A DNA stretch of 64,000 nucleotides from Tetracladium setigerum (Eukaryota > Ascomycota > Leotiomycetes > Helotiales): contig PZJY01000005.1 of assembly GCA_031472005.1 (NCBI GenBank), positions 2,480,001-2,544,000 of the forward strand, in the 5' to 3' direction. The position numbers and the translations under genes are program-made. How positions within the stretch are numbered: position 1 is the stretch's first letter; every line of letters begins with the position of its first letter. Of the stretch, positions 46,043-55,916 are shown piece after piece. The notes under the pieces are model-generated. The model saw nothing but the letters and a program-made list of their open reading frames with translations, did no database searches and was not told the DNA's origin.

Positions 46043-46567
46043 AGAGATTTTGGTACTTAATTCTGAAAAGTTGTTAGTTTCGGCAATGTAGGGTAGCAAA
46101 TGGATTGATTTCTTGACCAAGCTCCATCGCGATTGAAACATTGCTCAGTGAGCAGCTTCGTCGATTTCAACAGTAATATCAGACTATTATTGATTTTGCG
46201 AGAAATGGAAATGATGGTGCATGAAGAAGCTAAAATTGTGGTGCTCGATGCGACGAACGGGTGATAAATATATTTGAGGGGATGGGTCAAGCTCAAAGTT
46301 TGGCTTCACTCTGCCAAGCATCCAAACAGTTCCTTTTCACGACCACAAACCATGGCAACCAAGTCTACGCCATCCGAGGGTTTCAGATCACGATAAAAAA
46401 GCTCATTTTTAAACCTTACTCAAACATTCCAGCGACTTTACTAATGCCAACCCCTCCTGAACGCGTAGATAACGCGTCGCGTCTCCCAACTCATTCTTCC
46501 TGCAACTCGCTTTTTGGAACAACATCGTCAACCAAAGAAGTCAAACATCCACTCCAGCGCCCTCAAA
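46043..46567. other. Intergenic, reductase 3' flank and fta1 promoter
   Basis: No supported gene and no clear element. Confidence 0.5.
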
Positions 46568-47577
46568 ATGTCCGTCGAACCCGCTGAACGACATCCATAC
46601 CCCCTCTACAATACAACCTTCACTCTCCACCGTCTTTCTCCCCTCTACATCTCTACAAATCTACCCCTCAATACTGCAATTCTCCAACACCACGCCCGTC
46701 GCTTTCGCGAAATTCTCGTCGGCGATGTCCTTCGCGGCGTGCGAGTCGGACTCGAAAATGATGCCCTTACAACTGCCGGCCCACTGCAGAAAGTAACTTG
46801 GCGACTACTCCCCGAAGAAGAAGCTTGGAATGCCTTATTAGAGGAGGATGAAACGAGGTTAGATGAGAATACCATTACAATTGAGCAGAGCCGGGGATAT
46901 TGGTCTCTGTGGAATACGAGAGAAATGCCTATACGGGGATTTTGTTGAAGAGGGAGGGGGAAGAAGAGCGGAACGATGGATTTCAGCATTTTCCACTTCT
47001 CTTGACAAAGATGCCTGGATCTTTGAGGGAGACCTTCTTGGGATTCTTGAGTACCACGTTTGATACTAGGGCCTCGATCTTAACCCTGCCGAAGAGTGGT
47101 GTTATGGACGCTTTTGAAAACTACCTCGCGGATATTTGTACCACTGAAGATGGGGATGAACTGGACTATGCCGAGCGCAGCATGGTGTTAAGAGGAATTA
47201 TACAAGATGCAGAAGTCTTTGTTGGATTCGACCTTCCTTCTGGAGCGTTGAAATCAATTGTGATACATCTCATGAGGGAGGACCTACCGCGTTTACTTGC
47301 GAGAGGTGCTCAATTGGCTGCTCAAGGGAGCAGTGCACCATTTATCGAGGCTCTGGCAACCTATGTCAAAGGTCATTTGGCATTGGACTTGAAGCATGAA
47401 CGAGTAAATATCGTGAGGGTTTCGTCTGGAGCTTTCGTGTTGGGTGCAGAGGGAAAGATCAAGTTAAGTACACCGGCTGGAAATGAGCTAACAGGTCACC
47501 AACTTCGGGCTACAAGAGGCTTGGTAGATGGGTTGGTAAGGATAGCCACTGGTGGTACGCTGGAAGATGTCTCCTAA
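46568..47577 (+). CDS. fta1: Kinetochore Sim4-complex subunit Fta1 (CENP-L homologue; one apparent frameshift)
   Basis: 336 aa if one base is restored. The first frame reads MSVEPAERHPYPLYNTTFTLHRLSPLYI and ILVGDVLRGVRVGLENDALTTAGPLQKVTW. The second continues ILVSVEYERNAYTGILLKRE and MPGSLRETFLGFLSTTFDTR. The break is at GGGG 46893-46896. One more G changes RGYWSLWNTR to RGILVSVEYER and joins the halves. The N-terminal YNTTFTLHRLSPL and the central LRETFLGFLSTTFDTRAS match the Fta1/CENP-L family as I remember it. This is the inner-kinetochore protein that pairs with Mis15/CENP-N at centromeres. It is intronless. A frameshift in a gene expected to be essential, again at a homopolymer, argues for a sequencing error. 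Confidence 0.82.
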
Positions 47578-47948
47578 GTCACTGGACAGGGAAATATTTA
47601 GACTACAGTAACTACCTCCTCGGCTCCTTCATCGAAGTCAGCATTGGGATAGCAAGCATTTGGGACGTCTTCAAGATGAAATCTCATTACAGGCATGAAG
47701 AGGATAGAAGCTCCTGTATGCCGGATGCAAATATCACTGATTTGAACGCACTACGAAAGGAATAGTGAAAAGGGAATTTCACGGGGTGCAGAGATGGAAT
47801 CGATACTGGAAATCTTAACATCAAGATTTTCTCTCCATGAAGCTATATCAAGCAAAAACGGACGAACAAACCATTTGGAAAGCTTTGAGTTCAAGCACAA
47901 TAACAAATACAAATCTAGAGATTGACAACTCCTCGCCTTACCCAATTT
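47578..47948. other. Convergent 3' flanks of fta1 and the acetyltransferase
   Basis: No gene recognised. Confidence 0.5.
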
Positions 47949-48737
47949 CTACACCTTCTTCACTTCCACGCGCCTACAAACAGCAAAGAGATCTACCCCA
48001 ACCTCATTCCACCGACCCATACCTCTATCCTCTACAAACCCATTTCTCTCCCACATCCTCCTCGCTTCCTCCCTAGCATTAGCAAGCAACAGGCCCTTCC
48101 ACCTGGCCTTCCCACTCTCAAATCCCTCCTCGAACTCATCCTCAGCCCACTCACAGGCCCTCTTCACCAACAAATCAGCAACACCTCTCCCCCTCCACTC
48201 CTTTAAAACACACATCCTTGCAAAATGCAAGAACCATTCCTTTCCATCCCACATATCCGTCGATGGCCTCTCTTCCCACTGACCCTCTCTCCTCTCAATA
48301 TCCTCATCTACCATCCTCCCAAACAATTCCTCTCCACTTGGGATATCATCATCATCTCCTCCTTCTTCTTTAACGGAGTAAGGAGGAAGAACCACAGTCC
48401 CATTAAGCGGTCGTGGTTCATTAGGTGGCGGCAAGACCCTCAAACTCCCAATTGGTACCTCCTTATTTCCATCTCCATCGCAAGCGTACGCAACGAAATG
48501 GAAACACCGTCCGTCCTCGGCGTTGACATGACGTTCCAACGTCACGAGACCTTGTTCTTCGACGAATGTGCTTTGGCGGATAAATATGGCGTCGAGAAAT
48601 AGTTTGGGAATGGAGTGGTGCTGTTTGGTGGTGGGGTGGCGTAGGTTGTAGTGTTTGAGATGGGAGGACGGAGGGGGGAGGATGGCTATTTTAATGGTGG
48701 TGGTTGTGGTGTTGGTCGGAGGAGGGTTTGTTGACAT
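47949..48737 (-). CDS. GNAT-family N-acetyltransferase
   Basis: Intronless, 262 aa. Residues about 45-80 (LFLDAIFIRQSTFVEEQGL) fit the first helices of a GNAT domain. The acetyl-CoA loop is in MCVLKEWRGRGVADLLVKRA (R-x-x-G-x-G/A-type RGRGVA), followed by the amphipathic helix CEWAEDEFEEGF and a C-terminal LLLANAREEARRMWERNGFVE (motif B). A large acidic insertion (res about 122-150, GGDDDDIPSGEELF) separates the strands. The N-terminal PPPTNTTTTT tract is low complexity. The ElaA-like opening (FIRQSTFVEEQ) suggests a general acyltransferase. The acceptor substrate is unknown. Confidence 0.85.
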   Translation of the reverse strand: MSTNPPPTNTTTTTIKIAILPPPSSHLKHYNLRHPTTKQHHSIPKLFLDAIFIRQSTFVEEQGLVTLERHVNAEDGRCFHFVAYACDGDGNKEVPIGSLRVLPPPNEPRPLNGTVVLPPYSVKEEGGDDDDIPSGEELFGRMVDEDIERREGQWEERPSTDMWDGKEWFLHFARMCVLKEWRGRGVADLLVKRACEWAEDEFEEGFESGKARWKGLLLANAREEARRMWERNGFVEDRGMGRWNEVGVDLFAVCRRVEVKKV

Positions 48738-49385
48738 TTTGGAGGGCGCAAAAGAGGTCGCTTTAGGATGAAGGGATGGATTTGTGTGCAGGTCCTAGGA
48801 TTTTTGGTCTTGAGGTGATTGAAGGGCGTTTTTCATCTCTTTCTCTTGTTGGTACAGTGATGAAATGATGCTAGCTGCGCAGTTACGAGGCAAGTCAACT
48901 TGACATGTTAGGCAGAAATCGTTGGTATTGAATTTGTAATTTGGATGTAGAGAAGATGGAACTTCAAGTCTTCTATAGAAAAGTCAGTACACCAAGTCTG
49001 AAAAATGTGCCACTGATAACATAATGTAGATATGCATATGCCTTATGCTTGTCTTATATGGTTACCTCTATCACAGCGACTTAAATACAGACAAAATTCT
49101 AAAGTGGAAAGTCTTGGCATGTTCTCCGAAGTGTCACGTGTTACCATCCTATCGCGATTCAGTTGGTGGTAATATACACAAGCACATTCAGGCAGATGTT
49201 GAAGTTGCATTTGAACATTACTTGAAAAGCGGTGCGAGCACTGCAAAGACTACGAACTTAAAAACCGTGCAACAATTTCCAGCGACACCAGCCAAAAAAC
49301 CCCTCGAGAAGCCAAGATTGTAAATAGACCCGAAATCTTATGCGAAAACATTTACAATCGATTATTGTAAGTCATACAATGCTGC
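48738..49385. other. Intergenic, AT-rich
   Basis: Contains TCACGTGT near 49134-49141 and a 92-aa ORF without support. Confidence 0.45.
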
Positions 49386-49894
49386 TCATGAATCAACCTG
49401 GGGAGTGGTAGTTGGCGTAGCCTCCATCTCGTTCAGATACACCACTTTGCTGTCGGCGCTAGCGGGGGTGATGGCGACGTTACCAGCATAAGACTTGCCA
49501 GCGGTAGTAAGCCAGACACGCAAAGCGTTGCCATTTTGGTTATCCCAGGTGAAAGTGATGGGACTGCCCTTGGCGCAACGATCGATCTTGGTCTGTTCTA
49601 CGTATTAGCAAAGCAACTCGTGGTACTGGAATGAGAAGCTGTTCATACTGGAGCGAAACCTTCAGTGCCTGCGGCGCTCTCAGAACTGGTGCATCTCCAT
49701 GTTTCGCCTGTACCGGCTAATTTTGCTTGGAATCGTACACCGTTGATCGTGTTGCTGCTTCGTTGCCAGTCGACGTTGGTGATTTGGAGAGTCTTGACTG
49801 CCTGTGTGTCGGGGAGATTTTGTCGGATCTCAACAGCTGGGGAGGCGTTGGCAACTGCGGCCAGGAGGAAAGAGGTAAGATATAAAAGATTCAT
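49386..49894 (-). CDS. Small secreted protein (150 aa), unknown family
   Basis: Two exons, 49894-49649 and 49592-49386, with a 56-nt intron (GTATGA ... AACAG). The N-terminus MNLLYLTSFLLAAVANASPA is a signal peptide. The mature part is beta-rich by eye (LQITNVDWQRSSN, GVRFQAKLAGTGETWRC, SPITFTWDNQNGNALRVWLT), with only two cysteines (WRC and DRC), which may form one disulfide. The strand pattern resembles the AA1-like fold of fungal secreted effectors and allergens, but I cannot confirm it. It is cysteine-poor compared with classical effectors. Near two other secreted proteins (42930 and 50657). Confidence 0.7.
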
Positions 49895-50656
49895 GGCGTG
49901 AGTTAAAGTGTTGAAGATGGGTAGAGAATTGAAAAGTCTTGGGGGGCAGTTCCTTTTTGGCTCGAAGAGTGTCGATTTGAGCGATTATTAGGCCAGGAGC
50001 TGAGAGAATCACAGATTTATATATTCATATCGCGAGCAGTCATGATTGAACTAGCCCTGCACGTATCTGTTAGACTTTGCTTCCTCTCTCCTTGCCGTTT
50101 TGTGACTGAGCACTCTCTGGAATGAAACATATGAGCACGTTTTTCTTTTCTTCATATGAAAGGTCCCACCATCTTCCGTCAAGGCCGCTCATAAAATTAT
50201 TGTTATTTAACAGACTTTATCGAGTCAGTCAATTGCAGCCTGCTTGGAGACTTTTCTCAAAGGTCCAAAATATCTTGATGAATATGGCGGTTAATATTGG
50301 TGGATACGGCATTGGGGGTTGTCATGCAAGCTGGATCCCAATTTATCAAAGCCTTATTTTACGAGAAAAGGGATTACTGAGAGTGAGATCCACTCACGGG
50401 TAAGCATGGAGCTCCGCACATGGACGAGTATGGGCAGCAGAGATAGAGGTTTCGTACCTCGGAACCCTTCGACCGTGCCTTTCAATTCAGATGTCCTTGA
50501 AAACTCTACGAACCCTGAGCGGAGGACTCAAAAGTGCTTAAATATGCTGATGACCCCGAAGAGACACTTGGAGATACATCTCGCCACAGATCATAACATC
50601 TTATCAGCTCTTCTTACCTTGCCATCTTTGCCCCTGTCAGCAATATCATCAGCATC
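49895..50656. other. Divergent region between two secreted-protein genes
   Basis: 762 bp separating divergent small secreted-protein genes. No clear regulatory element; a 113-aa ORF here ends just before the next gene and is not supported. Confidence 0.45.
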
Positions 50657-51382
50657 ATGAAGCTCAGCTCCGTCCTTTCTGTGGCATTCGCCAGCATTGC
50701 TTCTGCTCAGAATTTCAAACTGCGTGCAACTTTCACCGATGCTCTCGTCGATCTCGGCGACTTGGACACATTCTGGAGTGTCTGGGGCAGAATGTATGAT
50801 GTCGCAGATGCTAACGGCGGTCTCTCCGACGTCTCTCGAGGGGCCTTCAACTGGAATTGCAACGGCATGTCTCAGAAGGCTCAAATCACCACCCGAGTCA
50901 TCCTTGACGGCCAGTGGGGAGCAGTTGGCGCAGTCAACGGCTGGCAAATGCGTGACACCTTGATTCAGAGCATGTGGCGCACCGTCGAGGTTGCCGGCCA
51001 GCAGCAGTCTTACCCCGTCTACTCGCAATGCCAGGGCTTCACCTGGCAGGAGGGAGTTCCTCGTAACCGGAACGCAGCATGTGGAACAAATGCGGCCACC
51101 CGATGCCCTGGTAATGGGCGCTGCTCAAACGCCGGTTCTTTGGAGTGCCAGGCCTTCAGATGGGGCCACAAGATCCCATCCATCATCCGAATCAATGTCT
51201 ACAACGCCAATGGATCACTGCGACCGGACGCCTATCAAGCACGATTCTCATCAGCAGAGAACGCTACGGGGGGCTGTGGACGGGCTGGCGCCATTGCGGA
51301 AGTGCTTGCCAGCTTCATCCCAACTGTTGGGCCGTACTTTGAGAAGGGAATCAGTATCGCATGTCGTCAAGGTGGAATTTAA
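50657..51382 (+). CDS. Secreted cysteine-containing protein (241 aa), unknown family
   Basis: Intronless. MKLSSVLSVAFASIASAQNF is a signal peptide, likely cleaved after ASAQ. The mature protein carries eight cysteines (NWNC, SQCQ, AACG, RCPG, RCSN, LECQ, GGCG, IACR), enough for four disulfides, and aromatic segments (DTFWSVWGRMYDV, GWQMRDTLIQSMWR). A run of short Cys spacings in the centre (CGTNAATRCPGNGRC, about 20 residues) resembles a small knot. The gene looks richer in GC than its flanks. There is no catalytic motif or GPI signal. An effector or surface-active role is only a guess. The following sequence has a GATC-rich tract and a hairpin that may lie in its 3' UTR. Confidence 0.75.
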   Translation: MKLSSVLSVAFASIASAQNFKLRATFTDALVDLGDLDTFWSVWGRMYDVADANGGLSDVSRGAFNWNCNGMSQKAQITTRVILDGQWGAVGAVNGWQMRDTLIQSMWRTVEVAGQQQSYPVYSQCQGFTWQEGVPRNRNAACGTNAATRCPGNGRCSNAGSLECQAFRWGHKIPSIIRINVYNANGSLRPDAYQARFSSAENATGGCGRAGAIAEVLASFIPTVGPYFEKGISIACRQGGI

Positions 51383-52704
51383 AGATCAGATCGATCGATC
51401 AGGGAGGTGACGTTGAAAGAATGTTGGAACTGTTGGACCCTGAACAAGCCAAGCATTGCGGCGGCCGCCACTTGTCAGGGGCTCTAAGCGAGCAGGAGAT
51501 GGGGTGGGTCATGGATGGGATCATGGATGGGAGGATGGGAGGATGGGATCATGAGACGGGGCGAGCAAGTTTTCTTTTCTTCTTTCTGGGTACCTACCTA
51601 TCTAGGTAGGTAGTCTATGCTTGGTAGTCTGCACAAATATGTATCTTAATCTTCAAGTGTCCCGTTGCTTTTCCGTAAGGGGGTTGTGACTTTAGAAAAA
51701 ATTACGGAGTATTGATGCTTTTAGATTTGAACTTCTAGTGTGTACCGCTGCTGTTGGCTGTAATGTCATTATACTTTCACAAAGTTACATTGGCCTCCTT
51801 GATGCATTTTTTAAGTCTTATCTACTCGTGTTGCCTATAAGTCTGAACGCTGTACTATTATCTCTGCAAAGGCCGTATAAAGGCAAGGTTGAGATCTTAC
51901 TGGTTGTGTCAACAGTTTTGGGCTTAATGTAATCTGGGCTTAAAGTAATCTTTTGTAGTTCGGCGGAAATTCTCCACAAAACAACGTTTTCTCAAGACTA
52001 AAATCCTCTGGCAAGTCGAGCGTTTATGGGCAACACGGGTACCTGCCTAAGTTGGCTTTCTTTTTACAATAGACAGCCCACACTGTTTGCGGAACCAGCC
52101 TGGATTTAGAGTTTGTATCAGCCGCCCGGTATTGTGGTTGGGCTTTGTTCTCACTCAGCACGTGTGGATTATGTCGGCATTGATTACTGTACCTCCGTCC
52201 CCATCTTCTTGAACAACCCTTCCTTCGTTGCCGTGTATAGAAACATGTCAAGGCTTCAATAAACTTTTCCAAGGACAATTGATTTCCACCTATTGCAAAC
52301 TATGCCATTCACAACGTGTAATCCACCCATAAAGGTTTCCAAGACTGGGCTTTCAGTGGAGAGCGAACAGGGCTACAGGCAAATTGATTAGAATGAACGC
52401 CCAACATCAATTTCTCGTCCAGCCCGCTCTAACTAGGACAAGGAACAATGAGCCTCATACAGGCAACGAGTCAAGCGCGGGCAATCTCTTTTGTGTCTCA
52501 AGGCCTATGGATCGAAGCCGATATGTTGAAGTGACAACGTGGTCAGAAGCATGGCAATGTCTCCAAAAAAAAAAGACTAGGAGATGGTCTGCAGTGGACC
52601 AAAATGGATTCATCTTCCCAATACTTTATTGCATCCTTCCATCCTCGTGCCTGGGTCATTTTGCAATATCTTTCCCTTCTTTTATACTCCCATTTTAATC
52701 TAGA
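51383..52704. other. 1.3-kb intergenic region with a hairpin and short tandem repeats
   Basis: It holds GATCGATC and GGATGGGA-type repeats just after the secreted gene, a 10-bp-stem hairpin at 51591-51612, a 16-bp tandem pair near 51920-51951 (GGGCTTAATGTAATCT and a one-base variant), and the promoter of the thioredoxin-domain gene. No gene recognised. Confidence 0.5.
51591..51612. repeat. Perfect short hairpin (10-bp arms, 2-nt loop)
   Basis: TACCTACCTA, then TC, then TAGGTAGGTA. It sits 209 bp after the secreted-protein stop. Confidence 0.75.
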
Positions 52705-54364
52705 ATGTATGTCCTGTTGTTTCTCACTTTTGCTCTCCTTACAGGCGCAGATATCGTCTCTATCGACAAACCGAGATATGAAGATTTTGTATCAAATGGG
52801 AAGCCAAGCCTGATCCTCTTCACGGCGGGCGGGTGCGCAGCTTGTGATGTTGCAGTCGACGCACTCAAACAGACACAGCTAGACACAGAGGATGTTATCA
52901 TAGGCCAAGTCAATTGCGCAGAGGAGCCTGTAATTTGCGACAGCAATCGTGTCTTTGCAGTCCCTACTTTAAAACTATCTGTGGGAGATGGTACGATGGT
53001 CAAGTATCGTGAGCGTTTGAATAGTCCATCGTAAGACTGACCGTTTTTCAAATATGAAGTAGTCCTTTCGCGAGACTGACATTTTCACACAGAATTTCAG
53101 CTTTCCTAAGAAGGCAATCTGGCCCGGCAGTCACAGAGCTTCATGCTCCCAAAGACGATGCTTTCCAAAATCCCACTTCCATTACTGTTGTTGGCCTGAT
53201 TGGAGCTGATGATGTGGCTGCTCGAGCCACTTTTGAAACAGTCGCTGCCAATCTACGGACGCATTACGCCTTCGCTGTATGCACAGAACCGTCAGTCGCT
53301 ATTTCAGAAAGCCTGTCTCAACCTGCAATTGTTGTTTACAAGCCTTTTGACGACAAAAAGAGCACTTACACGCACCTTTTCTCGCAAGAAGCCATCGAGG
53401 AATTTCTTGAAGAGGCAACCAAACCTCTGATCGAAAACATAGATCCATTGTTGTATGATAATCTTGTTGAGGTATGTGCAGTTCCATCGCAGCGAGCTTG
53501 AACCCTTGGGATGGGTTAATCTGACATCTTACATAAAGATTGGAAAACCTGTCGCTTTCATTCTCACCAATTCTCTGGACGAAACGTACGAATTGTCCGA
53601 GCAATTCTACCCACTGGCTAAGCGAGTAAAAGAGGAGATCACCTTTCTAATAGTCAACACGAATGATTACCCAAACAGAGGCCAGCTCCTCGGCCTGGGC
53701 GAAAAATCAACCCGCGGATTTGCCATTGAAGATGTGCGTACCACCCGAGTATATCCCTTACCGGGGGACACAATCTCCCTCGAAATAGTAGATTCATTCA
53801 TTCAGCAATATATCAGTGGCTCACTGAAGCCTGTTATACGATCTGATCCAGTACCGGAGCCGTTACCGCACTCATCATTAGTGACGTTGGTGGGCAGCAA
53901 CTTTGAAGACTTTGTCATGGATGAATCAAGGGACATCTTGGTGGAATTCTCGGTGCCTTGGTGCGACTACTGCACAGAGTGAGTATCTATCTCCTCTGAC
54001 ACATTTTGGTGCTGCCCCCTGCATGGCTAACAAAATCTAAACTTACAGATTGCACAAAGTCATGGAGAGGCTGGGGGGAAAATATGGAGAACAAAACCTG
54101 TCAAGCAAGGTTGCTTTGGCAAAGGTTGATGTGCATACTAATGATGTGCCTGTGCGGATCACTGGATATCCTACCCTCTGGTTATTCCGTGCTGGTGATA
54201 ATAAAATGGTGGGTTTTGATGGTGCTTTTTTCGAGCTTCTATCTGAAGAGCAGCTGGCGAGCTTTATTGGTAGCAATGGCAGAAATGAGGTGTTGTTGTC
54301 TGTTGAGAAGCAAGAGCATGGCGGTGTTGAAGATAGTACTGTATCTGGAAAAGATGAGCTATAA
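52705..54364 (+). CDS. ER thioredoxin-domain protein, divergent protein disulfide isomerase (KDEL)
   Basis: Four exons: 52705-53030, 53093-53471, 53539-53978 and 54049-54364. Introns are 62, 67 and 70 nt; 486 aa, phases close. The signal peptide is MYVLLFLTFALLTGA. Domain a has AGGCAACD (C44-x2-C47) with cis-proline VPTL. Domains b and b' have no CxxC (res about 130-340). Domain a' has the active site W376-C377-D-Y-C380 (EFSVPWCDYCTELH), with a cis-proline in GYPTLWLFRAG. The protein ends in KDEL, an ER retrieval signal. Canonical PDI uses WCGHC in both sites. Here one site has lost the tryptophan and the other has Asp-Tyr between the cysteines, so the redox chemistry should differ. The order a-b-b'-a' and length fit PDI. 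Confidence 0.9.
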
Positions 54365-54986
54365 AGTTGAAGATAACACTGCTCTGACACCTATAATGGA
54401 CTTTAACTATCAAAATTTGAGGTAGACTCTAAGCATTCTTTAAGGGCGCTCATCAATTCCCTCATCTAAGTAAATAACGGGTCATCCGATGTCCTTAGAA
54501 ATAACGATATCCAGTTGACTTGTCAAGAGAACTTCCCCAAAATGAAACACATTACTGTTAACAACATCATCAGTTTCGTCTCTCGACTAGAGCAAAACAT
54601 TGTCTACGATGGCCGGTTTGACACCCTCTTTTGACATACTCCGCTGGCTCACGCTGGTAAACGACAAATCATCGTTTCTAATCCTCACGTCACCCTCAGA
54701 CTTTCTTAACCTCTTTCCTGACAACCATTTAGGACTACTAAAGACTGTGTGGAGCTTGGTAGAACCAGCAGCGCTTACGCCTTTTTCGGCAGAACAGCTA
54801 ATATCAATACTAAAGGTAGGGTTATACATGATTTTAAGAAACGAAATTGTTATTTCTGCTTATATAGATGAAACATTGTAAATCGCAAAGAACGGCTCTA
54901 GTCTTCCCGAACCATTTCAAGGTCTAGCGATTTCCCATTAAGCAATAATCCTGTAAACTCCATCGCTATGCAACCGTTTCACGCCC
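54365..54986. other. Intergenic, AT-rich, with a possible small gene
   Basis: 3' flanks of two convergent genes. A small ORF is listed separately with low confidence. Confidence 0.4.
54609..54933 (+). CDS. Possible small protein, two exons (low confidence)
   Basis: An ORF from ATG 54609 reads MAGLTPSFDILRWLTLVND and FLNLFPDNHLGLLKTVWSLV, which is protein-like. A GTAGGG donor follows ISILK (intron starting at 54814), and TATATAG could serve as acceptor before a short basic second exon ending in TAG near 54933. The opposite strand also has an 80-aa ORF, so coding is uncertain. No domain. Confidence 0.3.
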
Positions 54987-55916
54987 TCAGAGCTCAATGA
55001 GATCTGGTACAGCAGGACCAACGCCTCTCAGCAGAACAATCTTGTTGCCACTAATCAACGAATCGCCAACCTTCTCATTGAACTCCAACAACCTCCCTCC
55101 TTCTACGTGAAACACCCTCAACTTGTCTTTCTCATCCATGCCCTGGTTGTTCACATTCTGAACTTGCAGACTCTTAGCCGCAGCGTCCAAAACCCTTCCT
55201 ATCACCCAATCCTTGGAATAAAAGAAAGGTCCACTCGGAAATTTCGAGCTCGTCGTCGCTGCCTCTGCTTCTACCGTCAAATAGACTCTCTTCTCCGCTG
55301 GTAGTTTCTCGTCCCCTTTTGCCGATTTCTTCAAATTATTGACAGCGATTAACCGCGCAGCTGCAGTCGTAGGTTTCGGTTTCGGCAGAGCTCTCGTCAT
55401 TGTCGCCTTCTTGGAAGCTCCCCATGCTTTTAACTTCCCAAAAGCAAGCCTTGCCGATTCAGTTTGCGTATCCATCTTGCCAACCCTCGCACCAATCGGC
55501 ACCAGATTCTTACAATCATGATCCTCTTTTAGCCGATGCTTCAAGCAATAATCCCTATTACACACCCCGCAATGCACCGAAGTTGACAAACTCGTCCCAA
55601 TTGTCGTCTTGCAAGTCGGTGATGCGCAGGGTTTCGCTATGTCCTTCATCATCTTCCCTGCTCCTAGCGAGGGTTTGGAAATATTGGCTAGCCGTCTACG
55701 GTTCGCCCATTCTCCCGCTCGAGCGCATTTGTGTCCTGTTTCGGAGCGGTGGTCGAGACAGAATGTGCCATGGCAGGATTCGCAGCGGAAGGGGAGGAAG
55801 TCGAGTTGGTTGCAGTAGGTGTATTGGCAGTGTGCGCCGAGGAGGGTTGCGTCTTTTTCGTCCATGCTTGTGAAGCTGTTTTCCTCTGGAGGATCGGAAC
55901 GTGATGAGGAAGCCAT
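54987..55916 (-). CDS. CUZ1: AN1-type zinc finger / ubiquitin-like protein, Cuz1 family
   Basis: Intronless, 309 aa. Two AN1 zinc fingers are seen. The first is at res about 25-70 (GAHCQYTYCNQLDFLPFRC, CHGTFCLDHRSETGHKC). The second is at about 95-140 (PCASPTCKTTIGTSL, HCGVCNRDYCLKHRLKEDHDC). The C-terminal third (res about 205-309, RVYLTVEAEAATTSSKFPS, KDWVIGRVLDAAAKSLQVQ, EFNEKVGDSLISGNKIVLLRG) folds as a ubiquitin-like domain. This layout is the fungal Cuz1/ZFAND1-type protein, which binds Cdc48/p97 and the proteasome and is linked to arsenite and proteotoxic stress. A Lys/Ala-rich linker (res 155-195) separates the two parts. No membrane segment. Confidence 0.92.
   Translation of the reverse strand: MASSSRSDPPEENSFTSMDEKDATLLGAHCQYTYCNQLDFLPFRCESCHGTFCLDHRSETGHKCARAGEWANRRRLANISKPSLGAGKMMKDIAKPCASPTCKTTIGTSLSTSVHCGVCNRDYCLKHRLKEDHDCKNLVPIGARVGKMDTQTESARLAFGKLKAWGASKKATMTRALPKPKPTTAAARLIAVNNLKKSAKGDEKLPAEKRVYLTVEAEAATTSSKFPSGPFFYSKDWVIGRVLDAAAKSLQVQNVNNQGMDEKDKLRVFHVEGGRLLEFNEKVGDSLISGNKIVLLRGVGPAVPDLIEL

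Noticed and set aside
49045..49323. 92-aa plus-strand ORF ending in a Lys/Pro-rich tail
   Set aside because: No domain, no splice support, and AT-rich flanks.
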